Made by a program: the position numbers and the translations under genes
The notes under the pieces: generated by a model
What the model saw: only the letters and a program-made list of their open reading frames with translations
Databases searched by the model: none
Told to the model about the DNA's origin: nothing
Shown here: in pieces, positions 28,282 through 37,766 of the stretch
How positions within the stretch are numbered: the first letter of the stretch is position 1
Layout: the number at the start of each line of letters is the position of its first letter
Assembly: GCF_000012745.1 (NCBI RefSeq)
Contig: NC_007404.1
Span: forward strand, 558,001 to 622,000
Length of the DNA stretch: 64,000 nucleotides
Origin: Thiobacillus denitrificans ATCC 25259
GTDB taxonomy: Bacteria > Pseudomonadota > Gammaproteobacteria > Burkholderiales > Thiobacillaceae
Reading direction: 5' to 3'

Positions 28282-29322
28282 CTAGTTCTCCTTCCGCATC
28301 GCTTGCACCGGCGCCTGCGCGATCGGGATCGTGCGGGCGGCGCGGACGTTGAACGCCGCTTCGGATTCGGCGCTCAGGTCGTGCACCCAGTTGAGCAGGG
28401 TGCCGTGTGGATTGCCTTCCTGGGTGTGGTCGCAGGCGTCGACGCACTGCCCGCACTGCACGCAGGCGAACATCATGCGTTTGACGTTGCGCGGGTTGAG
28501 ACGCATCGGGCAGACGTGGTCGCAGGCCGAGTAGCAACTCGCGCAGTCCTTCGCGTGCTCGCGCTTGAAGCCGACCACCATCGCCTTGTCGTTGCCCATC
28601 CACGCCAGACTCTGGAATAGCCCGACCGCGCAGGCGTAGCGGCAGAAGAGGTGGCGCGCGAACATGAACTCGACGAAAAACGCGAGGGTCGCGGCACCGA
28701 GGAAAATCGCCTGGTTGCGGGTCAGCGTGCCGTTCCAGAGGTTGCCGTAGATCTCCGCTGGCGGCAGCAGGTAGGTCAGCAGAACGACGGCCCACAAACC
28801 CGCAAAGCCGACCACGAGCGGAATCACCGCGAACCACCAGATCGCATCGCGTGGCGTCTCGCTGCCGTCCGGGTTGCGCGCGGGTTGTGGCTTCTTGTCC
28901 CACAGGCTCTGCTTGCCGATCGCGCGGCGCAGCGTCCGGTTGATCGTCTCGACGACCGAGAAATGCGGACAGAGCCAGCCGCAATAGAGGCGACCCCACT
29001 TCCAGCTGACGTAGATCAGCGTGCCGACGACCGCGACGAGCGGCAGGAAGCCGCGTAGCACGAGATTGAGGGCGGCCTCTCCTGCGGACGCCTTGCCGGC
29101 GGTGAAGTCGTCGAGCCCGAGCGTCCAGTCGAAACCGAAGAGGATGAAATGCTTGAGGTTGAGGTCGAGACGGAAGATGTCGAACACCGGCGCGAACACA
29201 AATAGCAGAAAGAAACCCGCTTGGGTCAGCTGACGCCAGCGCTGGACCGGAACGCCGAGCCAGCCGCGTACCTCGCGTGCGATGCGGAGGCGAAGCGCCG
29301 AAGCGGCCTGGGCGTTCAGCAT
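28282..29322 (-). CDS. membrane polyferredoxin (CcoG/NapH/NosR-like) in the nor cluster
   Basis: 346-residue inner membrane iron-sulfur protein. About five membrane helices carry the conserved motif CGWLCPHFSVVE and a second cysteine motif FCRYACAVGLFQ. The C-terminal part has two [4Fe-4S] ferredoxin motifs (CASCYSACDHVCP and CVQCGQCVDACDH). CcoG reduces copper for oxidase assembly, while NapH and NosR pass quinol electrons to denitrification enzymes. Either role could fit here. It overlaps the upstream small membrane gene by seven bases, which suggests a joint function. Confidence 0.82.
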   Translation of the reverse strand: MLNAQAASALRLRIAREVRGWLGVPVQRWRQLTQAGFFLLFVFAPVFDIFRLDLNLKHFILFGFDWTLGLDDFTAGKASAGEAALNLVLRGFLPLVAVVGTLIYVSWKWGRLYCGWLCPHFSVVETINRTLRRAIGKQSLWDKKPQPARNPDGSETPRDAIWWFAVIPLVVGFAGLWAVVLLTYLLPPAEIYGNLWNGTLTRNQAIFLGAATLAFFVEFMFARHLFCRYACAVGLFQSLAWMGNDKAMVVGFKREHAKDCASCYSACDHVCPMRLNPRNVKRMMFACVQCGQCVDACDHTQEGNPHGTLLNWVHDLSAESEAAFNVRAARTIPIAQAPVQAMRKEN

Positions 29323-29696
29323 TCGCGTTCCCCGAAGAGCGGGTAGACGTAAGTCTGCCCGGCGATCGCGCGTGACAGGCCGAGCACGCCGAGCAGAACC
29401 ATGCCGGCGTGGCAGCAGACGAAATAAAGTACCAGCACGACCCAGGTTGCGGGGCGTTCGATGCCGACGAACGAGACCACGGCGCCCGGCACCGCGATCA
29501 GCAACAGCCCGGCCCAGATGCTCGCCGTGATGGTCTGTTTGAGGTGGCAGCGCGTCAGCCGATTGTCGCTGCCGGCGTTGCGGCGGTTGAGCCGGAGCAG
29601 GAGCAGGAAGGCGAGCCCGGGCATCAGAAGCAGGTTCAGGAGGTAGAGCGCTTCGGCCTGAACGGCGACCACGCGCGGGTCGGGCGGCGCGTCCAT
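29316..29696 (-). CDS. small three-helix membrane protein of the nor cluster
   Basis: 126 residues with three predicted membrane helices (LYLLNLLLMPGLAFLLLL, ASIWAGLLLIAVPGAVV, WVVLVLYFVCCHAGMVLLG). The phrase DNRLTRCHLKQTITA between helices resembles DUF4870-type proteins, a tentative match. It lies three bases after norQ and overlaps the polyferredoxin gene, so it is co-translated with it. Function unknown; an electron-transfer or assembly partner of the polyferredoxin is the simplest guess. Confidence 0.72.
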   Translation of the reverse strand: MDAPPDPRVVAVQAEALYLLNLLLMPGLAFLLLLRLNRRNAGSDNRLTRCHLKQTITASIWAGLLLIAVPGAVVSFVGIERPATWVVLVLYFVCCHAGMVLLGVLGLSRAIAGQTYVYPLFGEREC

Positions 29697-29699
29697 GGC

Positions 29700-30515
29700 C
29701 TAGTTGCCGAAGGTCGCCTTGATGACTTCGAGCAGTGCTTCGGCCGTGTCCTTGTCGTCGGTCAGCGATTCGACGAGCGCCGCTTCGCAGGCGGCGACCG
29801 GGTCGCAGCCGGCCTGGACGAGGCTTGCGGCATACACGAGCAGGCGCGTCGACGCCGCCTCCTCGAGGTCGTGGTCCTTCAGCTGGCGCAGGTGGCCGGC
29901 GAGGTTGACGAGCTGTCTCGCGACGAGCGGCGAGACACCGGTCTCCGCGATGACGATCTTTTCCTCGAGCGCTGCCGGTGGGAAATCGAAGCTGATCGCG
30001 ACGAAGCGCTGGCGCGTCGACGGTTTGAGGCTTTTCAGGAGGTTCTGGTAGCCCGGGTTGTAGGAGACGACGAGCATGAAGTCGTCGGGCGCCTGCAGTT
30101 CCTCGCCCGTGCGCTCGATCGGCAGGATGCGCCGGTCATCGGTCAGCGGATGCAGCACGACCGTCGTGTCCTTGCGCGCTTCGACGATCTCGTCGAGATA
30201 GCAGATGCCGCCTTCGCGCACCGCGCGCGTCAGGGGGCCGTCCGACCACACGGTCTGGCCGTCGCCGATCAGATGGCGGCCGACGAGATCCGCCGCGGTG
30301 AGGTCGTCGTGGCAGGCGACCGTGATCAGCGGTCGCGCGAGGCGCGCGGCCATGTGCGCGACGAAGCGCGTCTTGCCGCAGCCGGTCGGCCCCTTGATCA
30401 GCAGCGGCAGGCGCTTGCGGAACGCGTACTCGAACAGTTCGCACTCGTTGCCGACCGGCTGGTAGAACGGGACCGCGGAGAGGGTATCGAGGCCGGGCGT
30501 GGACATGTCGTTCAT
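29700..30515 (-). CDS. norQ: MoxR-type AAA+ ATPase NorQ
   Basis: Chaperone ATPase that works with NorD to mature nitric oxide reductase (CbbQ/NirQ/NorQ family). The 271 residues show Walker A GPTGCGKT (about 42-49), Walker B ICYLDEIVEA, sensor 1 VVSYNPGYQ and the arginine finger region RQRFVAI, with a C-terminal CbbQ-type helical domain. It is encoded between the NorF-like gene and the small membrane protein, with norD three genes further down the same operon. Confidence 0.95.
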   Translation of the reverse strand: MNDMSTPGLDTLSAVPFYQPVGNECELFEYAFRKRLPLLIKGPTGCGKTRFVAHMAARLARPLITVACHDDLTAADLVGRHLIGDGQTVWSDGPLTRAVREGGICYLDEIVEARKDTTVVLHPLTDDRRILPIERTGEELQAPDDFMLVVSYNPGYQNLLKSLKPSTRQRFVAISFDFPPAALEEKIVIAETGVSPLVARQLVNLAGHLRQLKDHDLEEAASTRLLVYAASLVQAGCDPVAACEAALVESLTDDKDTAEALLEVIKATFGN

Positions 30516-30533
30516 GGAATTCTCCGGTTGCTT

Positions 30534-30785
30534 CTACGTCGTTTGGAAGGCATAGGCGATGAGGCCCAGCACCAAGAATAGCCAACCCAGCACGATCCAG
30601 CGCCAGGGCGCGCCGACGGGCAGCAGCGCCATGAAATGGTCGATCACGATGCGGCCCTTGATGAAGGTCAGCAGCAGTACCGGCGCGAGGAGCGCGTTGC
30701 CGGTCAGCCCGTCGCGCGTCAGGACGACGGCGAGCGCGGTCAGCGTGAGCAGGATCAGCCAGTGGGCGGTCGGTGTCTTGAGCAT
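30534..30785 (-). CDS. NorF-like small membrane protein (cytochrome oxidase subunit IV type)
   Basis: 83 residues from ATG 30785; the longer open frame upstream reads the norE-like gene out of frame. Three hydrophobic helices (WLILLTLTALAVVLT, LLAPVLLLTFIKGRIVIDHFM, WIVLGWLFLVLGLIAYAF) and the motif KGRIVIDHFM resemble prokaryotic cytochrome c oxidase subunit IV and NorF. It starts two bases after the norE-like stop. It probably stabilises or assembles the oxidase-like reductase complex. Confidence 0.78.
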   Translation of the reverse strand: MLKTPTAHWLILLTLTALAVVLTRDGLTGNALLAPVLLLTFIKGRIVIDHFMALLPVGAPWRWIVLGWLFLVLGLIAYAFQTT

Positions 30786-30787
30786 GG

Positions 30788-31381
30788 TCAGCGCAGCACG
30801 TAAATCAGCGGGAAGAGCACGATCCACACGAGGTCCACCATGTGCCAGTAGGCCGCGCCGGTTTCGACGCCGCCGTGATTCGCGGCGCTGTAGCCGCCCT
30901 GCCAGGCCTTGAGCGTGATCGCGCCGAGGATGACCATGCCGAGCACGACGTGCATGAAGTGGAAGGCGCCGAGGCCGAGGTAGAACATGTAGAAGACGTT
31001 CGTCGACATCGTGATCCCGGCACTCATTTTTCCGCCGAGTTCGGCCAGCTTGAGCACGAGGAAGGTGCCGCCGCAGGCCATCGCGGCGCCGAGCCAGACG
31101 GCCGCAGGGCGGGAGTGTCCGCGCCGGACCCGGTCGACGGCGCGGACGACGAAATAGCTGCTGGTGATCAGCAGCACGGTATTGATCGCGCCGCTCAGCT
31201 GGCTGAGTGCGAGTTGCGACGCGTTGAACAATTCGACATTGCGCGCCCGCGCGAACGCGTACGCGAGAAAGAAGACGCCGAACACCAGCAGTTCGGCGAG
31301 GATGAAAAACCACATCGCGAGATCGCCCGGCAGTGCCCGGGGCTCGCGATGGGGTGTTGGAATTGTTAGGGAGACGTTCAA
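30788..31381 (-). CDS. norE: NorE-like cytochrome c oxidase subunit III family protein
   Basis: 197-residue membrane protein of the CoxIII family with five helices (LAMWFFILAELLVFGVFFLAY, INTVLLITSSYFVVRA, FHFMHVVLGMVILGAITL, YWHMVDLVWIVLFPLIYVL). NorE is found in many nor operons and supports but is not part of cNor. The spacing HxxxH-like FHFMH and YWHMVD motifs are those of CoxIII. It follows norB by about 40 bases and couples to the NorF-like gene. Confidence 0.85.
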   Translation of the reverse strand: MNVSLTIPTPHREPRALPGDLAMWFFILAELLVFGVFFLAYAFARARNVELFNASQLALSQLSGAINTVLLITSSYFVVRAVDRVRRGHSRPAAVWLGAAMACGGTFLVLKLAELGGKMSAGITMSTNVFYMFYLGLGAFHFMHVVLGMVILGAITLKAWQGGYSAANHGGVETGAAYWHMVDLVWIVLFPLIYVLR

Positions 31382-31423
31382 GATCGTTTCCGTTTCCGCC
31401 CGGCGAACCGGGCGGATCAGGGT

Positions 31424-33290
<1,867 letters not shown>

Positions 33291-33385
33291 TTGGTGGGTC
33301 CCTTTCGTTTACTGGGTTGGCTACGAATCCCGTGCTGCGGCGCCGTTTCCAGCTGCCTTGCGCCTCGCGCGGTCATATCGCGATC

Positions 33386-33399
33386 TAAATATATATTTA
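33386..33399. promoter_or_regulatory. AT-rich perfect palindrome upstream of norC
   Basis: TAAATATATATTTA, a perfect 14-base palindrome 96 bases upstream of the norC start in very GC-rich DNA. It may be part of the -10 region (minus-strand GATAAA at 33401-33396) or an operator for an NO-responsive regulator. Unassigned. Confidence 0.4.
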
Positions 33400-33453
33400 T
33401 CGTGCATGTTTTGGCAAGCGGAAAATTCGCCTGTTGCTCGGACGAGACAGGCG

Positions 33454-33467
33454 TTGATCTAAGTCAT
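33454..33467 (-). promoter_or_regulatory. candidate FNR/Dnr-type binding site for norC
   Basis: TTGATCTAAGTCAT has a perfect TTGAT half-site and a weaker second half (GTCAT against ATCAA) at the right four-base spacing. It is centred about 170 bases upstream of the norC start. FNR/Dnr-family regulators commonly control norCB. The distance from a convincing -10 box is uncertain. Confidence 0.35.
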
Positions 33468-33593
33468 GGACGAACCGCATCCCGCGGCGCAGGCTTGTCG
33501 CGCGGGCGGACTTTTGCCGGGTTCCTCGGGCCGCCGGGAGGCTCGTGACCAGCGCGGCCGCCCCGCCGGCATAGGGGCAGTAAGGAGAGAATG

Positions 33594-33619
33594 AAAAAAA
33601 GGGGCTTTCGCCCCTTTTT
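33594..33619. terminator. bidirectional intrinsic terminator after soxB
   Basis: GGGGC (33601-33605), loop TTTC, GCCCC (33610-33614), flanked by a run of seven A on the left and five T on the right. Read on the minus strand it ends the soxB transcript with a T-run; read on the plus strand it would stop readthrough coming toward soxB. Confidence 0.85.
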
Positions 33620-33641
33620 GTTCAGCGTGTCGTCACGCGCC

Positions 33642-35384
33642 TTACGAGAGGCCGCCCGAGTAGGCAGCGATGCCTGGATTGGATTTGCCCACGCCGACGA
33701 TCTTCGGTTCGTTGAGCTTCAGGCCTTTGATCACTTTCTTGTCGCGCAGGTAAGTGGCGACGACGTCCCATACCGGTTCGCCTTGGACGCCTTCGCCGAC
33801 CGGCGCCCAGCCCGCGACCATGTAGGTCTTGTCGGCGCTGACCGGTTTCCCGTTCAGCTTCATGTCGCCGATGCGCTGGCCGATCTTCTTGTTCGGGTCG
33901 ATCGTGTACTCGATGCCGCCGACGCGGACCATGTCGCCGCCCTGCTGGTAGTACGGGTCGGCGTTGAACAGATTGTCGGCGACGTCTTCCATGATCGTCT
34001 TGATCGTTTCGCCCGTCATCTCGGTGAGCGTGGTCTGCGGATAGGTGATCGCGGTCTGGTCCATCAGCCGTTCCATCGTGATCGCGTCACCGGGCAGCAG
34101 CGTGGTCCCCCAGCGGAAACCGGGCGAGAACGCCGCGTCGGCGCCCTTGACCTCCATCAGCGCGTCGACCAGCAACTGGTCCCAGGTGCCGTTGAAGTTG
34201 CCGCGGCGGTAGAGGAAGTCGTCGGTGACGGCGAGCTTTTCGCTCAGCTTGGCTTCGTAGGGCGCGCGCACCTGCTTGATGAAGGCGTCCATGCCCGGGT
34301 CGGCGGGCAGCAGGTTGGAGAACACGGGCAGCAGGCGGTATTTGTAGCTCTGCACCTTGCCGCCGCGCACGTCGAAGTCCATGACACCGAGGAACTTGCC
34401 GTTGGAGCCGGCATTGGTGACCAGCGTCACGCCCTTTGCGTTCTTGACTTTCGTCGGCTGCGGCACGCCGTCGTGGGTGTGTCCGCCGAAGATCGCGTCG
34501 ATGCCGGTCACGCGGCTCGCCATCTTGAGGTCGACGTCCATGCCGTTGTGCGAGAGCACGACGACGACCTTCGCGCCTTCGGCGCGGGCCTGGTCGACGA
34601 ACTGCTGCATGCTGTCGTCACGGATGCCGAAGCTCCAGTCCGGCACCATGTGGCGCGGGTTCGCGATCGGCGTGTAGGGGAAAGCCTGGCCGATCACCGC
34701 GACCTTGACGCCGTTCATGTCCTTCATGACGTAGGGCTTGAACACCTGGTCGCCGAAGTCGTTGGTGACGACGTTCTGCGCGACGAAATCGATGTTCGCC
34801 TTCTTGAAGTCGCCGTTCACGATTTCCAGCACGCGCTCGGCGCCGAAGGTCGACTCCCAGTGGGGTGTCATGACATTGACGCCAAGCTTGATGCAGGCGT
34901 CGACCATGTCCTGAGCGTTGGTCCACAGCGAAGTCGCCGAGCCCTGCCAGGTATCGCCGCCGTCGAGCAGCAGCGCGCCCGGGCGCTGCGCGCGCAGCTT
35001 GTCCACGAGCGTTTTCAGATGGGCGAAGCCCCCGACCTTGCCGTAGACCTTGGCCGCTTCGGTGAAGTCGAGGTAAGTGAAGGCATGGGCTTCGGCGCTG
35101 CCCGGCTTGATGCCGAACTGTTTGAGCAGATGCTGGCCGACCAGGTGCGGCGCCTTGCCGTGCGCGGCGCCGACCCCGAGGTTGACGTTGGGCTCGCGGA
35201 ACCACACCGGCAGCAGCTGGGCGTGGCAGTCGGTGAAGTGCAGGAAGGAGACGTTGCCGTGACGCGGCACGTCGTAGAAATTGGCCGGGGCCTTGCCGGC
35301 GAGCGCGGACTTGCTGTCCAGCGCCATGCCGGACGCGGCCGCGACGGCGAGCAGTTGCAGGAACTCGCGGCGGTTCATGTGCAT
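33642..35384 (-). CDS. soxB: thiosulfohydrolase SoxB
   Basis: Periplasmic dimanganese enzyme that hydrolyses the sulfonate group from cysteine-S-thiosulfonate on SoxY, releasing sulfate. From ATG 35384 the 580-residue product starts MHMNRREFLQLLAVAAAS, a twin-arginine signal, with GAGGAG six bases upstream; an earlier in-frame start at 35474 is not preceded by such a site. Metallophosphatase motifs include HFTDCHAQ, LDGGDTWQG, LSHNGMD and IFGGHTHDG, and a C-terminal 5'-nucleotidase domain follows. It lies behind an intrinsic terminator and a 17-base palindrome, so it may be expressed apart from soxXYZA. Confidence 0.96.
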   Translation of the reverse strand: MHMNRREFLQLLAVAAASGMALDSKSALAGKAPANFYDVPRHGNVSFLHFTDCHAQLLPVWFREPNVNLGVGAAHGKAPHLVGQHLLKQFGIKPGSAEAHAFTYLDFTEAAKVYGKVGGFAHLKTLVDKLRAQRPGALLLDGGDTWQGSATSLWTNAQDMVDACIKLGVNVMTPHWESTFGAERVLEIVNGDFKKANIDFVAQNVVTNDFGDQVFKPYVMKDMNGVKVAVIGQAFPYTPIANPRHMVPDWSFGIRDDSMQQFVDQARAEGAKVVVVLSHNGMDVDLKMASRVTGIDAIFGGHTHDGVPQPTKVKNAKGVTLVTNAGSNGKFLGVMDFDVRGGKVQSYKYRLLPVFSNLLPADPGMDAFIKQVRAPYEAKLSEKLAVTDDFLYRRGNFNGTWDQLLVDALMEVKGADAAFSPGFRWGTTLLPGDAITMERLMDQTAITYPQTTLTEMTGETIKTIMEDVADNLFNADPYYQQGGDMVRVGGIEYTIDPNKKIGQRIGDMKLNGKPVSADKTYMVAGWAPVGEGVQGEPVWDVVATYLRDKKVIKGLKLNEPKIVGVGKSNPGIAAYSGGLS

Positions 35385-35466
35385 GGGGGTCTCCTCGGAA
35401 TCGGTAGCTGGAATCGGCTCTATTGTCAGTTTGCCGGCGAGCCCGGTAAATAGTAGCTCCTGCCCA

Positions 35467-35483
35467 TGTTCCACGATGGAACA
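35467..35483. promoter_or_regulatory. 17-base palindrome upstream of soxB
   Basis: TGTTCCA-CGA-TGGAACA, a perfect 7-3-7 palindrome 83 bases upstream of the soxB ATG, directly after the soxA-soxB terminator. It has the shape of a dimeric repressor or activator site. No matching regulator gene is in the window. Confidence 0.5.
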
Positions 35484-35486
35484 AAG

Positions 35487-35513
35487 AAAAAGCCCGGTTG
35501 GCCGGGCTTTTTT
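35487..35513. terminator. intrinsic terminator between soxA and soxB
   Basis: GCCCGG-TTGG-CCGGGC (35492-35507) flanked by five A on the left and six T on the right, so it works on both strands. On the minus strand it lies 22 bases after the soxA stop. Confidence 0.85.
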
Positions 35514-35534
35514 CTCGGGGTGCGCGAGGCGTGT

Positions 35535-36380
35535 TTACTTGCGGAACACCGATGCCTTCATCGGCAGGCCGTTGGACAGCGAGGAGTGGAAGTACTCCAG
35601 GTTGTTCATCGTCTCGCTGCCTTCTGCGGGCGGCACGGCGCGGACCTGCTTGAAGCAGCCGGTGTAGCGGTTCTGCAGCGTCACGAGATTGTCTCCGCCG
35701 CGGAACACGGGCCAGTGCACGGCGTGGCCGACGGCGGGCGAGATCAGCTCGGAGCGCAGGCGTACGCCGGCGTTCTGCACGTGGCAGCTGGCGCAGGCGA
35801 AATTCAGCTGGCCCTTGCGCGAGAAGAAGGTCTTCTTGCCGTCTTCATATGCGGCCATCGCTTTCGGGCTCTGCACCCTGATGTTCATCAGCATGCCGTC
35901 GGACAGCGTGCGCATATAGGCGGTGAGCTTGCCGAGCGTGTTCTTGTCGCTGATCTTGTAGGGCGCTTCGCCGTTCGCGACGCGGCAGTCGTTGAGCGCC
36001 GCCTCCAGCGTCACGACCTTGCCCTTGGCCTCGTCGAACATCGGATAGTTGCCAGCGATCTGGCGGCCGCCGTTGGGCAGACAGTCGGCGTAGGTCTTGC
36101 CGTTCTTGAACGGGGTTTCCCACAAGGTCTGGCCCGCCTCGATCTCCGCTTCGAAGGGCGGGAATTCCATGATGGCCTCGTACTGGGCCTTGCTGTCGGC
36201 GTCGAAGGCGAGTGCGCCGTAGACGTAGTCCTCAAGCTTGATGTTGGGGTACTTCGACGTGTAGTACTGGATGAATTCCTGGCGATCCGACTCGGGCGAG
36301 GCGTATGCCGTCGCGGCGCCGAGTGCGATGCCCAGTCCGGCCATGCCGGTCAGCAGCTTCGTAATGATTTGTTGTTTCAT
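35535..36380 (-). CDS. soxA: SoxA, c-type cytochrome subunit of SoxAX (monohaem form)
   Basis: SoxAX joins thiosulfate to the SoxY cysteine oxidatively. The 281 residues start with a signal peptide ending AYA (about 27). Only one haem motif is present (CASCH, about 193-197), whose axial/active-site Cys partner is probably CFKQVR near the C-terminus. The first haem site of dihaem SoxA proteins is lost: the corresponding region reads YADCLPNGGR and NDCRVANG, two cysteines that may form a disulfide. Preceded by a strong RNA hairpin (36412-36434) and followed by a terminator. Confidence 0.95.
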   Translation of the reverse strand: MKQQIITKLLTGMAGLGIALGAATAYASPESDRQEFIQYYTSKYPNIKLEDYVYGALAFDADSKAQYEAIMEFPPFEAEIEAGQTLWETPFKNGKTYADCLPNGGRQIAGNYPMFDEAKGKVVTLEAALNDCRVANGEAPYKISDKNTLGKLTAYMRTLSDGMLMNIRVQSPKAMAAYEDGKKTFFSRKGQLNFACASCHVQNAGVRLRSELISPAVGHAVHWPVFRGGDNLVTLQNRYTGCFKQVRAVPPAEGSETMNNLEYFHSSLSNGLPMKASVFRK

Positions 36381-36411
36381 GCCGTCCTCCTGAAACCTGA
36401 TGAATAAAGCG

Positions 36412-36434
36412 CGAGCGGGGCATTGCCCCGCTCG
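36412..36434. other. 10-base-pair hairpin in the soxZ-soxA spacer
   Basis: CGAGCGGGGC-ATT-GCCCCGCTCG, a perfect stem with a three-base loop between soxZ and soxA. On the minus strand it is followed by a weak CTTTATT tract, not a full T-run. It may attenuate transcription or protect the soxXYZ messenger from 3' decay. Confidence 0.65.
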
Positions 36435-36447
36435 TGTCGCGCATGAA

Positions 36448-36762
36448 TCAGCTGATGGTCGCTTCGGCGCTGTTCTTGTCGCCCTTGTTGTCCGACCAGT
36501 TGACGACGACCTTGTCGCCTTTTTTCGGGCCCTTGACCTTGAAGCCGAGGTAGGGGTTCTTGGACACGCCGCTGCCGAGCGAAGCGGTCAGCACGTTGGT
36601 GCCGTTGACCGTGGCGGTCACTTCCTGGATGAAGTGGGCGGGCACGAGTTGACCGGTCTTCGCGTCTTTACGCAGGCCGGTTTCCATCGGGTGGTTCATG
36701 AGCACTTTGACGTCTGCGACGTCGCCCGACATGGTGGCGCGGATACGCATGGGTTCAGCCAT
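36448..36762 (-). CDS. soxZ: sulfur carrier complex subunit SoxZ
   Basis: Partner of SoxY; the SoxYZ dimer carries sulfur intermediates. The 104 residues have the immunoglobulin-like SoxZ fold (MRIRATMSGDVADVKVLMNHPMETG, HFIQEVTATVNG, DNKGDKNSAEATI). It has no signal peptide, as usual: SoxZ is exported with SoxY by the Tat system. AGGAAG lies a few bases upstream of the ATG. Gap to soxY is 47 bases. Confidence 0.96.
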   Translation of the reverse strand: MAEPMRIRATMSGDVADVKVLMNHPMETGLRKDAKTGQLVPAHFIQEVTATVNGTNVLTASLGSGVSKNPYLGFKVKGPKKGDKVVVNWSDNKGDKNSAEATIS

Positions 36763-36809
36763 TTGGCTTCCTTTCCTGAATATGAATGAGGGAGGTCAGG
36801 TGGGCTCGA

Positions 36810-37277
36810 TCAGCCGCCGCAACCGCCGATGGTGACTTTCACTTCCTTCGCCGCCGTGTAGGACTTGCCGCCGGCCTTGACGACGGCGCGCACGAGCGAG
36901 GTCTGGCCCATTTTGATGCGCGTCGAGACATAGCCCTGCGTGCCGCCGGCGAGCGCGTATTCGGCGACCAGCGGGCTGGCGTTCTTCTCGGCGAGGATCG
37001 CGATGCTGGTCGTGTCGGGAAGCTTGCTGGTGATCTCGACCGGCACGACGGCGCCGTTTTCGGCGATGTCCGGCGCCTTGATCATGATGTCCTTGCTGTC
37101 GGACGGGCCCGAGGAACCCAGCCCTTTCATCGCGTCGGCGACGTTCTTGGCCTCGAAGGCCGATTTGTTCCACGCGGCGAGCGCCTGGGTCGGCTTGAGC
37201 AGGCCGGCAGCCACGGCGACGGCCACAGTACCGGCGCCGGCAGCGCTTTTCAGTACGTTTCTACGAAGTGCATTCAT
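36810..37277 (-). CDS. soxY: sulfur carrier protein SoxY
   Basis: Carries sulfur intermediates on a C-terminal cysteine. From ATG 37277 (MNALRRNVLKSAAGAG) the product has 155 residues with a twin-arginine signal; an in-frame TTG at 37301 is less likely because AGGAGA lies between it and the ATG. The protein ends VTIGGCGG, the flexible swinging arm with the substrate Cys. Second gene of the sox operon. Confidence 0.96.
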   Translation of the reverse strand: MNALRRNVLKSAAGAGTVAVAVAAGLLKPTQALAAWNKSAFEAKNVADAMKGLGSSGPSDSKDIMIKAPDIAENGAVVPVEITSKLPDTTSIAILAEKNASPLVAEYALAGGTQGYVSTRIKMGQTSLVRAVVKAGGKSYTAAKEVKVTIGGCGG

Positions 37278-37313
37278 TGAGTGTATCTCCTGAATTAACA
37301 ATGCAAGGGATGA

Positions 37314-37676
37314 TTACAGACCGTACACGAAGTCGGTCACCTTATCGATTTCGGCTTCCGTCAACACCCCGTGCTTGCCAAAGGGAATCATCGTGGTGGA
37401 AGGGTTCGCCACGGTGGCGTCCCAGATCTGGGCCCGCAGCTTGGCCTTGTCCGGGTAACGTGCGCTCATCGCGATCAGCGGTGGACCGTACATGCCGGTC
37501 GAGACTGCGTCGGGCACCGTCGGCATGCCGTGACACGCGAGGCAGTTGCCTTTCTTGTTGTTGAATGCGAGTTCCTTGCCGCTCGGTTCCTTGGCGGGCT
37601 CCGCGGCGAGCGCGTTGCCCGTCAGCGCGATGGTGCCGAGCGCGCAGGCCGTGATTAGCTGGTGCAACTTACGCAT
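37314..37676 (-). CDS. soxX: SoxX, cytochrome c subunit of SoxAX
   Basis: Monohaem partner of SoxA. From ATG 37676 (MRKLHQLITA) the product has 120 residues; AGGAGG six bases upstream fits this start better than the ATG at 37682, which touches the ribosome site. Signal peptide of about 25 residues ends ALA. The haem motif CLACH and the distal Met in TTMIPFGKHG are visible. First gene of the sox operon. Confidence 0.95.
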   Translation of the reverse strand: MRKLHQLITACALGTIALTGNALAAEPAKEPSGKELAFNNKKGNCLACHGMPTVPDAVSTGMYGPPLIAMSARYPDKAKLRAQIWDATVANPSTTMIPFGKHGVLTEAEIDKVTDFVYGL

Positions 37677-37749
37677 TGTCATCCTCCTAATTTTTTACGT
37701 GGTGATGAAAGCGCCCCCCGGGGCAAACGTGCAGTGAGCGCTATCCACA

Positions 37750-37763
37750 TCTCATGGATGAGA
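37750..37763. promoter_or_regulatory. palindrome at the predicted start of the sox transcript
   Basis: TCTCAT-GG-ATGAGA, a perfect 6-2-6 palindrome. The predicted transcription start from the promoter at 37767-37796 falls within it, the position expected for a repressor site. Confidence 0.4.
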
Positions 37764-37766
37764 CGA

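Larger units (their letters stand above)
33291..33641. other. 351-base norC-soxB spacer
   Basis: No supported gene. It contains the AT-rich palindrome at 33386-33399, the FNR/Dnr-like half-conserved site at 33454-33467 and a strong terminator hairpin at 33594-33619. It therefore combines the norC promoter region with the end of the soxB transcript. Confidence 0.7.
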
